Shown in pieces: positions 44,386-55,690 of a stretch of DNA of 64,000 bases (position 1 is its first letter; each line of letters starts with the position of its first letter). This DNA is from Pterobdella sp. o SKG-2022. Taxonomy: Eukaryota; Annelida; Clitellata; Hirudinida; Piscicolidae. The stretch lies in contig OZ038323.1 in NCBI GenBank assembly GCA_964035795.1, positions 1,163,172-1,227,171 on the forward strand, in the 5' to 3' direction. A model generated the notes under the pieces. It worked only from the letters and a program-made list of their open reading frames with translations. It was not told the origin of the DNA and did no database searches. Both the position numbers and the translations under genes were made by a program.

Positions 44386-45665
44386 CTTGGAGATTAGGAC
44401 TTCGATGCTACCGATATTTGCCATCTCAAGTATTTCGGTGTTGCTGACGTGCATCTGCCATTTTATGCCTAGAATCTTACACAGAAACTGTTGAAAACGC
44501 TCAAGTTGTTTCAAATGCCTGGTATATGTGGTCCAAGTGTCACTAGAATAAAGAAAGACAGTTAGAACACACGCATTATAAACTTTAACCTTCATGCGTT
44601 TAGAAATACCATGGCGACTCCAAAGACGCTTATGCAAGATTCAAAATACGTGGATGGCTTTGCTTATTCACAAGCACACCTAATCATCAATGGAATTACT
44701 GCCAAGATATACAAGCTTTGGAACGACTGCCAGCTTTTGTCCGTAGACATAGATTGATGGCTCGACATGTTTTTCTAGGAATGGGTTGGTACATCTAACA
44801 GTCTTCTTTTAACTGATAGTCAACCCCAACGCAGTGCACGCAGCTTCAAAAAATCCATCAGGTGCTGCATTTCCATCTTGGTGTGAGTCAGAAAAACACA
44901 GTCGTCTGCATAAAGCAATTCACGTATCACGCTCATCATTTATTTGGTTCTGGCAGTGAAGCGTTTGAGGTTAAAAAGCTTACCAGTGGTTCGATAGTAA
45001 ATGTAGACACCTTCGCTACTATCCTTGAAAGCTAATTGGAACATCATAGAAAAATAAAGCGCAAATAGTGTTGGAGCTAGTGTATCTCCATGCTTGATAC
45101 CATTTCCTACAGTGAAAGGTTCTGCAAGTTTGCCCCCGATATTCAGCGTAGTTTTCATGTCGTAGTGGAAAAGTTTTAAGATAGAAATCAACTTCTCTAG
45201 ACAACCTGACTTTCCAAGAATCAACCAAAGAGCTTTACGGTTTACTGTGTCAAAAGCCTTAGTGAGGTCAATGAACACTTTAAAAAGATCTTTGCGATGT
45301 TCCTGACATTTTTCTTGCAGTTGTCTGGTTGTAAATATCATATCAGTTGTCTTTTGACCACTTCTAAACCCACAACGGGATTCTGGCAAAACATTATCGA
45401 AAATGTAAAGGTTAATTTTTTTGAAAATAATGCGACTAAGAATTTTACTCACAACTGATAAAAGTCAGATTCCTCGGTAGTTGCTGCAATCGTTTTTAGG
45501 ACCCTTTCCTTTATAAAGCACAACTAACAAAGTGTTTTTCCAACTCGGATAGAGTTATGGTAACAGTCTTGTATTTCGACCAAACCATTCTAGACCGCTA
45601 TCTTCAGCTAATGTCTTTACAAACCCATCTGATAACTTTCTTCCATAAATTGATCTACCCATAGC
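44386..45665 (-). mobile_element. LINE reverse transcriptase, 5'-truncated
   Basis: Minus strand: SKILSRIIFKKINLYIFDNV, LPESRCGFRSGQKTTDMIFT, RQLQEKCQEHRKDLFKVFID with LTKAFDTVNRKALW, NGIKHGDTLAPTLFALYFS, YYRTTGKLFNLKRF, and the C-terminal part LWSRHGISKRMKVKVYNACV, LTVFLYSSDTWTTYTRHLKQ, ILGIKWQMHVSNTEILEMAN (44637-44350). The catalytic YADD region was lost between 44640 and 44940. Related to the fragment at 21640-22030. Confidence 0.88.
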
Positions 45666-45689
45666 TTTTTTCTGTTATATCTAACTCAT

Positions 45690-46760
45690 CTCGTCTAAGA
45701 AACCAAACATCAAAAAAGGCAAAGCAAAGAAAGACAATACTTGGCGGTGGAAAGAAAAAATGAGAAAAGCTCTTGCAGAAAAAAATATTTTGAAAAAAAT
45801 AAAGGAATGAAATAACATTTACATGGAAAAACCAGCCAAAAAGCTGAGGCCGAAACTATGAGGGTGGAAACAGAGAAGTGCATAGTTTTCATCAAAATTT
45901 TATCAATGTATATGAATTTCTCAGACTTAGTAAAAGAAGGGTGGATTTGAAGGTAAAAGTATCAGTGCAAAAAACGGTTTAGGATTTCATAGTCAGAAAA
46001 GAAGTAGAACATGGAAAAGTTATATGGAAGGTATAATGAATGTTGAGAATACTTGGAATAATAAAACATCAGATGTTCTCCATGTTGTAAAACCAGTGAT
46101 GCTTAAAAGTGATCTAGAGGTAAACTCAGCCATAAAAATGTCAGTGTTAAAATGATTGAAGCGTGTGTAGTGGTGGGAACTGAAGTATTAAGAAAGTAAG
46201 GTCAGAATATACTGGATAGTGTGAGCATGCCCACAGAAGGGAAATCTGGGGTCATGATCCCACTATAAAATAACAAAGGGAATGTGAGAGACTTTGTTTC
46301 GTACCGATGAATAAAACTAATAGAATATGGAATGAAATTTAATGAAAGAGTGGTTGTGAGAAGGTTAAGAAAGTTGATTAATATTGCTGAACCACAGTTT
46401 GAGCTTAGACCAAATATGGGAACACTAGACGTTTTGTTTGTTTTGAAAACTTTAAGAGGTATACAGAAAAAAATGTTTAGATCTCTATATTTGTTTTGTA
46501 GACCTGAAAAAGCGTTTAATAGAGTGCCAAGGAAAGTTATAGAATGGGTTCTAGAGGTTTTAGTTTGGACAATAATGAGCATGTATGATGGAACTCAAGT
46601 TTGAATAAGAATTGAGAATGATCTATCTGGAAAATTTTTAGTTACAGTCGGTGTACAGTGGGGGTCTGTTTTGCCACCCTTAGTAATTTTCAGAGATTGA
46701 TGCTATAACAGAAAGTGCAAGAGAAAATTCATAGCATAAAATTTATATGCAGATGACTCA
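45690..46760 (+). mobile_element. LINE reverse transcriptase fragment
   Basis: Plus-strand broken frames give KLIEYGMKFNERVVVRRLRK, AEPQFELRPNMGTLDVLFVL, FCRPEKAFNRVPRKVIEWVL, VGVQWGSVLPPL and NLYADDS (about 46741-46760). Related to the 27.1-30.1 kb family. Heavily mutated. Confidence 0.75.
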
Positions 46761-46915
46761 TGAATTCAAATGGAAAGTACTAAGCAGAGCCCCGGATGAT
46801 TGGAGGAAAAGAAGAATTTTGGAAGCTTTTTTCACGAAAATGTTGAATCCATCACTCAACGACCATAGAGACATTAAAAACCTTTGGTTATTTAGAAATG
46901 GAATTACATAATTTT
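46761..46915 (+). mobile_element. short C-terminal endonuclease-associated fragment
   Basis: The frame reads HEFKWKVLSRAPDDWRKRRI, LEAFFTKMLNPSLNDHRDIK, NLWLFRNGIT. It resembles the region following GIY-YIG domains in retroelement proteins. It is fused directly behind the polymerase fragment. The assignment is tentative. Confidence 0.45.
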
Positions 46916-47649
46916 GCCAAATAAATTTTTTGTTTAGAACTGCCTTATTTTATTATTATTATCTTATTTTTTTAAATTCTAATTTAATTTTATTTTTGGT
47001 CAGAATATAAACAACGGTGTCCTTGAATTTTAACGTACTTGATAATGTTACTTTGTTAACGAAAAGCTTTGTACTTAATAAAGTTACCTTTAGTGTTCAA
47101 ATAATTTTCAGTATTTACTTTGGCTAAAGAAGATTATAATGAATTTCTCAAATCGATGTTCTAAAGATAATAATGAACATAAAGTTTTTTATTAACTTAA
47201 CAGCCTGAGCTTTTTGTGAGGCACATTATCAAGTGATAAAGAAGTTCACTCCAGTGTATCAATTTCTTTTGACCTTTTTTGTGGATCCGCAAACGCTTTT
47301 TACAATTGTTCTAATTTGAATATTTAATTTTATGATTTGGAAAAAAATAAAAGGAAATTTAGTAATAGGCTGTTCAAAATAAAAATTTTTAAAAAAGTTT
47401 TGATGATCAATATTGTAAACAATTTATTGAAAGATGAAAAATGTTATTTGAGCCTTTTATTATCACATATTCATTAATTAATTGCATCATAGCTTAAAAA
47501 TGGTTTTTATTTCATTTTATTGCTTGCAAAGATACTTTATTTTTGTTCAAAGATTCTAGTATCTAAAAAACAGATTATTCAACTAAACGAGAAAATATCT
47601 AATGAGCTGTCTAGGAGATCAATCCAAGCTACGCTTAAAGTAATCATAC
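46916..47649. other. AT-rich non-coding stretch
   Basis: Contains the palindromic dispersed-repeat core TTATCACTTGATAA (complement at 47226-47239). No gene. Confidence 0.5.
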
Positions 47650-48770
47650 ATTTTTCCAAAATGTTTGTGGTCTAGGTATGCATGGCTTGTTATGACATCT
47701 TTGTTCATTTCTAGTTATTATAAAATGTTCTTACAGATTGAATCACAAATAATTAGGAACTTGTGGAAACCTAGAACAGTTGTACCTTTTGATTTGTTGT
47801 TGTCAAAATGCAAAGCTTTTGACGTAGGATCGGTAAATTGCTCTTCTAAATGCAAGCAAATCCGTTTCTGAGCTTGCGTATCACTTTCCTCGTTTGACCA
47901 ATTACAGATTATCTAAAAGTTTATTACTGCCATACCTAGTATTTTTGTAAACATTGGCCAATACCATTTTTAGCCTTTATTGTTGTGGCATATTTGCTTG
48001 CCACCAATCGTCCTTATCCACTCCACACATTTTTGAGCTAAATGTTTTAAATACATTAGGCCTTGGAACTGAAACTTTGATTAAAATTCCTTTTTTCATT
48101 AAATTACTTTATGAATAAGTTCAGCTGTATCATAATGTCTTCCAGTGTTTGCCACAGTATTATCTAGCCACCTCATAATTAGAATTTCTTCATTGATATC
48201 AAAACTATAGCTGTGACCGCGTCTTTTTTGCTTGTTCATGAATATTTTCGTCGGTAAAAGGGTCTTTTTTTAACCTGTTATCTTTTATATTGCTTGTTGC
48301 TCAAAAACCATAACTTTCTATAATGGATAACTTGTGAAAAAGTTGTCAAAAAATGAAGTGTGCGATTTGAGTTCTTCTGGCGCATCCAACATATTCAGAA
48401 AAACTTATGACCCTAGTTGTAGGTCTTTCCGTTGGTCTGATAAGTTTTAACTACAATACAGCTCAAAGTTAGAGCAATAGCTTGAAGAACCGCACAATGC
48501 CCAAAATTTGTAGCCAAATCTAATTGGCTTGTTCCTAATAAACTGTTTGAGTGTGTGGTGTTCGAAGTATTTTATGGAAGTTTGTATTACGCAATTATAA
48601 ATATAAACTAATATTTACAGTTATTTTTTCTTGTATTTTTGACTATTTTTTGTAATTATTTGCTTTTTAAAATTGAAATTCCACTAATTATAAGGTACTT
48701 TCTGTAAAAAGCCCATTTGCTAACACGTGTGCCCATTGATCTCATATGAGATCAACAACTTTTTATGTCT
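47650..48770 (-). mobile_element. piggyBac-type transposase relic
   Basis: Minus-strand pieces in the expected order: NKPIRFGYKFWALCGSS (about 48540), LNMLDAPEELKSHTSFFDNF with FTSYPL (about 48390), KQKRRGHSYSFDINEEILIM plus RWLDNTVANTGRHYD (about 48230-48130), VPRPNVFKTFSSKMCGVDKD with DWW (about 48060), and KWYWPMFTKILGMAVINF (about 47960). These match the DDD transposase core of piggyBac elements (FFDNFFTS and GVDxxD motifs). The N-terminus is missing, and stops and shifts abound. A perfect 20-bp palindrome upstream (48736-48755) may be part of the element's end. Inactive. Confidence 0.85.
48736..48755. repeat. perfect 20-bp palindrome
   Basis: TTGATCTCAT followed by ATGAGATCAA, on the upstream side of the piggyBac relic. 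It may be a subterminal transposase-binding repeat. Confidence 0.8.
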
Positions 48771-49079
48771 TTTATTCTGTTGATTTACATGTATCTCAAG
48801 TTTTAAAGTTTTATAGTATTAATTAAAGATAAATTCAACATATTTCCTTTTGCTTCATCATAATCATAAAATATTATGCCTTAATTGAATGTTTTTCAAT
48901 AAACGTCCGTCAAAGTGAAATTTGGGCAACTTTAAGCTTAAATATCATGAAATTCGAATAAAAAATCAAAAAAAAATAAATTTAATAAGATATATAATAA
49001 TGAATTTATTTTTATTTCCATTTTCAGTTTGTTTTTTGTGATATTTAAGCTTGAAGTGAGTAAGCCAGTAAAAAATATC
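48771..49079. other. AT-rich non-coding stretch
   Basis: Nothing recognised. Confidence 0.5.
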
Positions 49080-49530
49080 AAGTTCGAAAATTATGAGTTT
49101 TTAGGAGTATGAGAGAGCAGCAGAGAGATTAAGTGAGGAGGTGAAAAATTTATTTCAAAGGAGTGGAGTGAAAAGAAACAGTAGTCAAGGTAAAAAAAAA
49201 GAAGGGAATGAACAAGAATTTTGGAAAAAATACCATCAAGATAGGAAGAGATCTGTCTGATGTGACGGAGGTGGTAGGAGCAAGATTATTTAACAATAAA
49301 CAAACAAATAACAAACATTTTTATAGTGGCATGAAACTATTTAAGACTTCAAGACCACTATAAGGTTTAAAAACTTTAAAAAAAGAGATTAGTCAAGAAG
49401 AAATTTTTAAATGCAAACAGTGGAGGACGGATGAGTAAAGGTCGAAAGAGATTATTATGGAAAGGAGAGCAGAGAGAAAAGATTTAGACTTAAAAAGTAA
49501 TTGAAAGTGAGTTCAAAGGGCAGAGTCATT
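49080..49530 (-). mobile_element. CR1/L2-like LINE, polymerase C-terminal fragment
   Basis: The minus strand reads SCSYHLRHIRQISSYLDGIF and SKILVHS at about 49280-49200, the same region as in the 3.2-4.0 kb copy. Purine-rich on the plus strand. Short and decayed. Confidence 0.65.
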
Positions 49531-49534
49531 TCAA

Positions 49535-49830
49535 GAAAAACTTGCTCGTGCCTCTCAAAATTGTTTTTCACTTTTTATGGTGGCATCTGTCTTCTACAAA
49601 TCTATTTTTATTTCTTACTCTGGTTTCAACTGCTTTGAATCTTTCTGCTTCTCTTAAATACGGACTAGGCAATATTTATTGCTGTTATATATTGACCTCA
49701 ATTTTCGTCCCTCTCCTTTCACTAATAACTTTTCGGTCTCACTTCAAATTCTGTATGCCCTTTCTTTTCTCTTTCACATGTAGTTGATCTCAATATTCAA
49801 TCCAATTGCAAAAACAACTTTCACACTAAC
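49535..49830 (+). mobile_element. CR1/L2-like LINE, endonuclease fragment
   Basis: The plus strand matches 43100-43370 of the 42-kb copy (GGCATCTGTCTTCTACAAAT, TCTGGTTTCAACTGCTTTGA, TATTGACCTCAATTTTCGTC). Opposite orientation to its neighbours on both sides. Confidence 0.65.
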
Positions 49831-49849
49831 AATTTTTTCAAGTTGTTGC

Positions 49850-50645
49850 TCTATATTTTTTTTAGCATTTTTCCAATCGATCTGAGAATCACGAGCATGC
49901 TTAAGAAAAGATTAGGGAGAAAGACAGAAAAAGATGAGGAAGGAGAAGAAGCAGCCAAATGCAAATCTCACTAAGAACTAGAGAGTCAAAGTTGAAAATT
50001 AATGGAATGATGCTATTAATAAACAAAATATAACGAAAAAAAAATTTATATTTTTAAAGATTAGATGAGTTATTAGTTGAAATGGAATAATTGGACCACG
50101 AGTGTGGAGAAAGGTAAATGATGAAAAACCACAGTAGAGAGTATTGAGAGAAGACTAGCAGAATAGGCAATGAGAAAGAATATGTAGCGCCTATAATTGG
50201 AGAAGGGAATTTAGAAAAACTAAGGAGAAAATGGCGAGAAAAGAGCCCACTTAAATGATGAAAATTAAATTAAAAAAACAATAAAATCTGAAAAAAATTG
50301 AATCGGAAAAACACCTTAGACAGTTAGCTACAAAAAAAGACCGAACGAACGGTTGCTAAATGTGCATGTTTAACTCGTGGATTTTTGTTTTGAGCACGCT
50401 GACTGAAGTAATTTTGCATATCTCCTTGAGACCTTACTTCAACAGCTTTTTCATTGCAACAGAACTAAAACACACATTTCAATAAACTCATAAAAACATA
50501 ATATAAAGTTAAGACTGTGATTCAAAATGACTTCCACAGAGTTCACTGTCTGCAACCAATCCTTTGAAAGATTCATGGAAATGCGACAACGTACCACAAG
50601 CGTTCATGATTTTTCAACTTCATTCATATTTTTGAATTATTTGTT
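49850..50645 (-). mobile_element. CR1/L2-like LINE, 5' region
   Basis: Minus strand: from 50330 down to 50080 it matches the 42.58-42.80 kb leader/start of the 42-kb copy, and at about 49990-49900 it carries SLVLSEICIWLLLLL (endonuclease start). The 50330-50645 part is the dispersed block shared with 18010-18320. Confidence 0.6.
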
Positions 50646-51320
50646 TGATGTAGTTAATTCAACCATTTACGCTATACTTTCTTCAAATTTCGTTTTTTTA
50701 CTGTTTCTCTTGACTTCTCGTCTGCTTTTGATACCTTTGACCATTTTTTTTGAAAAAATATCTCGATGCTTTTTTTAAACTTTCTGGCTCTTGTAACCTT
50801 TGCTTTTTTATATCTTTCTACTTGTCTGAGTTTGTAGGAATAACTAATTTTCTCGCCCTTTCTCTACTTCCTATGGAGTTCTCCAAAGCTCCATTCTAGA
50901 TCTTCTCTATTTTTCCATACACCTTCCACCTCTTATATCCCATAGAATTTTTTTTTTGAAATTCAGCTCTGCCTATGACTCATATCTGTTTTTTCTCCAT
51001 CTTCCTTACTCTCAACTATTTCAGAAAAACTTTCCATCTGTATCAGTTTTATTTTTTTTCGGCGTGGTTCTATGTATCCCAAAATTAACTCTATTAAGTT
51101 TATTCTTATATAACCAAATTAATTTAACTATCCGCCGTCTATATTCTGTAACTATCTTTTCTATTTAAAATGCTTTTGTTCCCTTGTGCAGACCGCTCTT
51201 ACTCTTTGCTACAATCTACCAATCTTGTTTTATTTAACAAAGTTTTAACAAAAAAAAAAATTAGTTCTCTTCCTTTTCTTGTCTTTCATCCAAGTTTTCT
51301 GGCACCAATACTTCCCTTGT
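50646..51320 (+). mobile_element. CR1/L2-like LINE, reverse-transcriptase core relic
   Basis: Plus-strand frames contain motif A VSLDFSSAFDTFDH (about 50705), motif B TSYGVLQSSILDLLYFSIHL (about 50865) and a damaged catalytic region LKFSSAYDSYLFF (about 50960; the usual YADD pair has lost one Asp). A decayed DYCNSLLY-like stretch lies near 51200. Confidence 0.75.
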
Positions 51321-52566
51321 CAGTTTTATTTGCTTCTAATTACGTGTAATTAAAAAATTTTTTCTTATTTTTAAAATTTTTCACTTAAACTCTCCTCCCT
51401 ATCTTTCTATTTGAATAAATTTTTTTCTTTCATTTTTAAAAACTTGGTAATCAACTGCAAATATTTGGTCCGCAATTGAAAAATTTGGTATTCAATTGAA
51501 AAATCCTATTTATTATATATTTTTTTAACATGAACATTTTAAAAATAAAAAAAGCATTGGTTTAACGAAAAACCTTTTAACTGGTACTGCATTGCAGCAT
51601 TAAGTGTACATATGTGATTGTTAAGTTTTGAATATACATTCAAGTTAAAAAAAAAAGAAATTGGAACTGAAACCCACACAGAAGGTTTTATCAATGTGTT
51701 CTCATCAGGCTAAAGAAAGCTCTTCATTTGAATAAAGAAAAATAACTTGTCTTGATCGTGTGTAGGTTAGTGGGTTACATACTTTATTAATACTTCGTCA
51801 AGTTGATGAAGGTGAGCTAATGTATTTGTGTGTTGAAATTGAAATGTTCCCAAAAGTATCTAGCAATGGTTCTGTGATGGTGTGCAAAAATAAATTATCA
51901 CTTGGCAACATGAGTCTTACGAAAATTTTCATAACTTTTTTGAATAAATACTCTGTTTTTGTTCGCCTTACTATATGATTTAGACTGTTCTACGTCATCA
52001 AACGTTCAAAGCGTGTATTGCTGGCTTATAACTGTATATGCACACTATTTTCAGAAAAGTATAACTATTTGAGCAAGATGGAACACCAATCCTAGACTCC
52101 CAAGGTCACAAAAAGCTGATAGGAACACAATAGCTTGGTCCCAGATTTTTTACTCAATTTGAGCAAAATAAAAATCTTTGACGTTGATGGTGCATTTAGA
52201 AATGAAAAATTTTCAGAAACAAAATGTTTGATGAATTAAACAGTTTTGTGGGAAAAAATATCATATTGGTAAAACTAACCAAGACAATGCTTACTGGGTA
52301 GGTCAGAATCAAAAAAAAAAAATTGTTCCATCGGTTATTGAAGATAATGGAAAAAACATATGATTTGATGAGGATATTCCAAAAATGTGAAACAACAGTT
52401 CTTAATGTTTTTGCCATCAGCTTTAAAAGTCAATTCGAACCTAGATGAACTTTTGCACTTTTTGTCGGTATATTGTTAAGCAATGATTTATTGAGAAAAA
52501 TGGAATGAAAAAATACGAAATTTATAAAAATTTAATATATAAAATATCGTTTTTACCATTATAGTA
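51321..52566. other. AT-rich stretch downstream of CCDC22
   Basis: No supported gene. It contains a third copy of the dispersed-repeat edge (TTATCACTTGGCAA, about 51895). A frame at 52200-52400 (NQDNAYWVGQNQKKKIVPSV) looks vaguely protein-like but is not assignable. Confidence 0.5.
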
Positions 52567-52572
52567 TTTATT
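52567..52572 (-). terminator. AATAAA polyadenylation signal of CCDC22
   Basis: AATAAA on the minus strand about 30 nt past the CCDC22 stop codon. Confidence 0.5.
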
Positions 52573-52600
52573 ATTGTTATGATTATTATTATTATTGTTA

Positions 52601-54899
52601 TTATTGAGAAACGAGACTCTTGAACTCCTTCATCAGCACAAGGTTCTCCTTCCTCACTGACTCCAAGTCTCCCTCTGCAAAATAATTACGCCACAATCCT
52701 AATATTGTATGGAAATAACAACAAGAACAAAATAATAACAAAAACAAAAAAAATAACAACAACATTAAAACAATAATGAATAGAACAATGATAAAACTCA
52801 TGATACTGAATGCTGACAAGAATAATAAAACAGCAATATGAAGCTGAAGTAGGTTATAACAATTGTTTCTTTGAAAATAATGCCAAACAAGCTTGAATAA
52901 TGTTTCTTAAAAACCTATTTTTTTGAGGCTCTCAGCTACTTTAGATCCTTCAGCCAGAGTCAACTGTTTCAAAAAGTATATCAAATACATTAGCCATGAA
53001 ATAATTATGATTGATCTATAAACAAGAAGGTATAAAAGCATTAAATGATGATAATGAACCAAACATGCTCTTGCACGTCAGCCATTCTTTTGCGCACCCC
53101 TCCCACCTCTTCCACCATCCCCACTATCTCTGTACACCTCTGTTGCAAACCAGAATATTAAAAATAGTTTTAAAAAATTATCAATAATAACGGTAGAATG
53201 ACAAGATTGTAGTAGAAGGGGGTATAAAGCAGAGATAGCTTATTTTGAGCTCGATACAAGAAGAGCTTCAAGTAAAAAAGAAGGCCCAGATGGACCTCCA
53301 ATTACAAAGAAGTCAAAGCAACATGAAGTCCATTGAGAGTTTTGACATGAAGTCCATTGAGAGTTTTGACATGAATGTGAAAAGTTATATAACAAAATTA
53401 GAATAACGATATCAAACTGCCATGAGACTTCAACGCACAGTGCTATCAAACTGCCATGAGACTTCAACGCACAGTGCTATCAAACTGCCATGAGACTTCA
53501 ACACACAGTGCTATCAAGCTGCCACTAGGTTAACGGTATGAAGCCTAAGATCGCATCATCGTTTCACACAAAAAGTCAACTGCATTTTGCTGGATGCTGC
53601 AAAATCAATGAAGAATCAGTCAAGATCATCAAGCTGATCGGGTGAATGAGCAAAACTTGATTCCTAAAAGTGCAAAAAATAAAAATTTAAAAAAAACTGG
53701 AAAGTATGAGTTAATCATAATGAAAATTTGAGAAATCAACAGAAGATGAATATGAAAAAAATTGGACTGCAAAAAATTGTGTTTCAGTCTCAAGCATTCT
53801 TTGGTTGTTGACTCGATAACTGGGTGGTTCTAGGCAGTAAACATCAAAATTGGAAATTAACAATAAGAATAATAATAAATTTAAAAATAAAAACAATGAC
53901 AAAATAATAAGCAGATGCTTGAGGGACCTGGTGTAAAGTGGCAAGCATTTTGTAGCTCTTCCTGGCAGTGTCATCGTTTTGGGCCGCCTTCAAGGTGCAC
54001 GATCATATTGTTAAAAAAGATTAGTTGAATATTTTCATAGCAGATTATTCTGCTGTACACCTCCAAGCATGAAGAGTCATTTAATTATGATCTTTGTTCC
54101 AGATATATTTTAATAAGTCCGAGCAAATTTCCAAATAAATAACGGAAAAAATTTATATCTTGGATTGATATAGTTTGAACATTCCTCCAATATTAGCTTC
54201 AACATCTTATGATATTCTTGGAGTAGCGTTTTGTGTCACAGTAGTGGCTTGCTGGTCTGCTTAGTCATCAAATAAGCAATATAAAAACTAGTTTTATAAG
54301 AAATAACTATGGCCATTTTAACGCCATCATTAGATTTTTTCAATGTTGGTTAATCATTGTTGTTCGGCTCAACTCTGTTTGGGCTGTCAACAAGTTTATA
54401 TCATGCCATTGTTTTATCGCTATGAGTATCAAGCATTCAGAAAAGTGTGGGTCTAATGTATAAAATTATACTGCTTAACCTATATATAATCGAAGTAGGA
54501 AAACATCAGATAAAATTAGTTCTATGATGAATCGAGAGGTATCTTTCCTACAGTGGGTTTCGCTACAATTTTTCTAAAGCTATAGGCTTGAAACAATTAA
54601 AAAATAAATGCAGTTATTCAGAAGTGATCGCAAAGCTCACAATGATAACGAACCTTGAAAAGAAGTCCATCGACAGAGACGTAGCTGCGAGAGAGAGCCC
54701 CTTGCAACCTATTCACTTCTCCCTGTAACTCCTTCATCGCCCCGACTATCTGTCCATCATTTTATATCCTCTTTCTATTCATCCATCCACACATTTATAA
54801 CCACTTGCATACCTTTTCTATTTCGTTGTGTTGTTTATGAATGTTGGCCACAATTTCCAATATCCTCCTGTTGTACCACTGTCTGTCACTCCCTTCTGT
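52601..54899 (-). CDS. CCDC22: CCDC22 orthologue, 3'-terminal six exons (partial)
   Basis: Six in-phase minus-strand exons: 54813-54899 (TEGSDRQWYNRRILEIVANI, HKQHNEIEK), 54654-54749 (IVGAMKELQGEVNRLQGALS, RSYVSVDGLLFK), 53928-53987 (AAQNDDTARKSYKMLATLHQ), 53065-53139 (RCTEIVGMVEEVGGVRKRMA, DVQEH), 52915-52963 (LTLAEGSKVAESLKKI) and 52601-52674 (GDLESVRKENLVLMKEFKSL, VSQ, TAA). Introns are 63, 666, 788, 101 and 240 nt; donors include AAG|GTATGC and acceptors GGACAG, AAACAG and TTGCAG. The joined peptide follows the C-terminal coiled coil of CCDC22 closely (RILEIV.NI.KQ, ...RKSYK.LA.LH). CCDC22 pairs with CCDC93 and COMMD proteins in the CCC complex, which works with WASH and Retriever in endosome-to-surface recycling. 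Upstream exons would lie beyond 55 kb, past a transposon-filled intron; none was found. Confidence 0.9.
53238..53520 (+). repeat. tandem repeats inside a CCDC22 intron
   Basis: Two 24-bp copies (GACATGAAGTCCATTGAGAG + TTTT) at about 53323-53372 and three 34-bp copies starting ACTGCCATGAGACTTCAACG at 53416, 53450 and 53484. The plus strand before them is open and helical (EELQVKKKAQMDLQLQRSQS), antisense to CCDC22. Its origin is unknown. Confidence 0.7.
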
Positions 54900-55149
54900 C
54901 TTGTATCGTTTGTGTTTTTCTGTCTGTGTGTGTATGCATGTGTGCGCGTGAATACGGAAGTCAAGCAGAAATACGTTGAAATAACTTTAATTTGTATAAA
55001 AAAATTTAACACATAAAATAAATTAAAAAATTCATTTTAAATTTTAAAAAATCAAGTTAAATTTAAAATTTGAATATCAACAATTAAAAGGCGCTCGAAC
55101 GTTACATAGTACATAATAGTACATATTATTAAATTGGCTGAAACTTGAA
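54900..55149. other. CCDC22 intron sequence
   Basis: AT-rich with a short CA/TG-rich patch. No exon seen. Confidence 0.5.
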
Positions 55150-55690
55150 AGACTCAAGCCTAATCAAGTAGCCCACAACTCGTTCAAACTTCTTCTTAAA
55201 CTTATGCAAACTTTGAAAGTTTGATTTTCAATAAAATATATAAAATCTATATAAGACCAATCCTATTATATAACTGCTAAGCCTGGAGTCCTTCTAAAAA
55301 CGATCTGAAAAGTCTAGAAGTTTTTGAGAAAAATATGTCGGATGTTCCACTCAAGAGCATCTCAAATGAAAACCTCGAAAAAATATGCCTTCAACGTTGA
55401 AGGCATGAAAGAATTGATAAAGGAAAAGAAGATGGAGCTAGCTTGGAGATATTCTACGCAGATCAAACCTACCGATGGCAAAAGAGCTTGAGAATGCATT
55501 CAGTGGTGAAAAACAAAAAGACTTCCACATACATAAATATAGCCACAGTAACAAAAAAAATGAAATGAAGGAAATGGGTTTAACGGGCCTGAATGAAGCC
55601 AAGACAAAAGCTCAAAACAGAAAAGTGAAAGAATCGAACTTTGAAAATATTCAACTAGAAATTCTTAAATCTATACAAAATAAATGATTT
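55150..55690 (+). mobile_element. LINE C-terminal fragment
   Basis: Plus-strand frames give IYKIYIRPILLYNC then SKNDLKSLEVFEKNM (thumb region) and a Lys-rich C-terminal frame ending at TGA (55475-55687). 5'-truncated and shifted. Confidence 0.6.
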
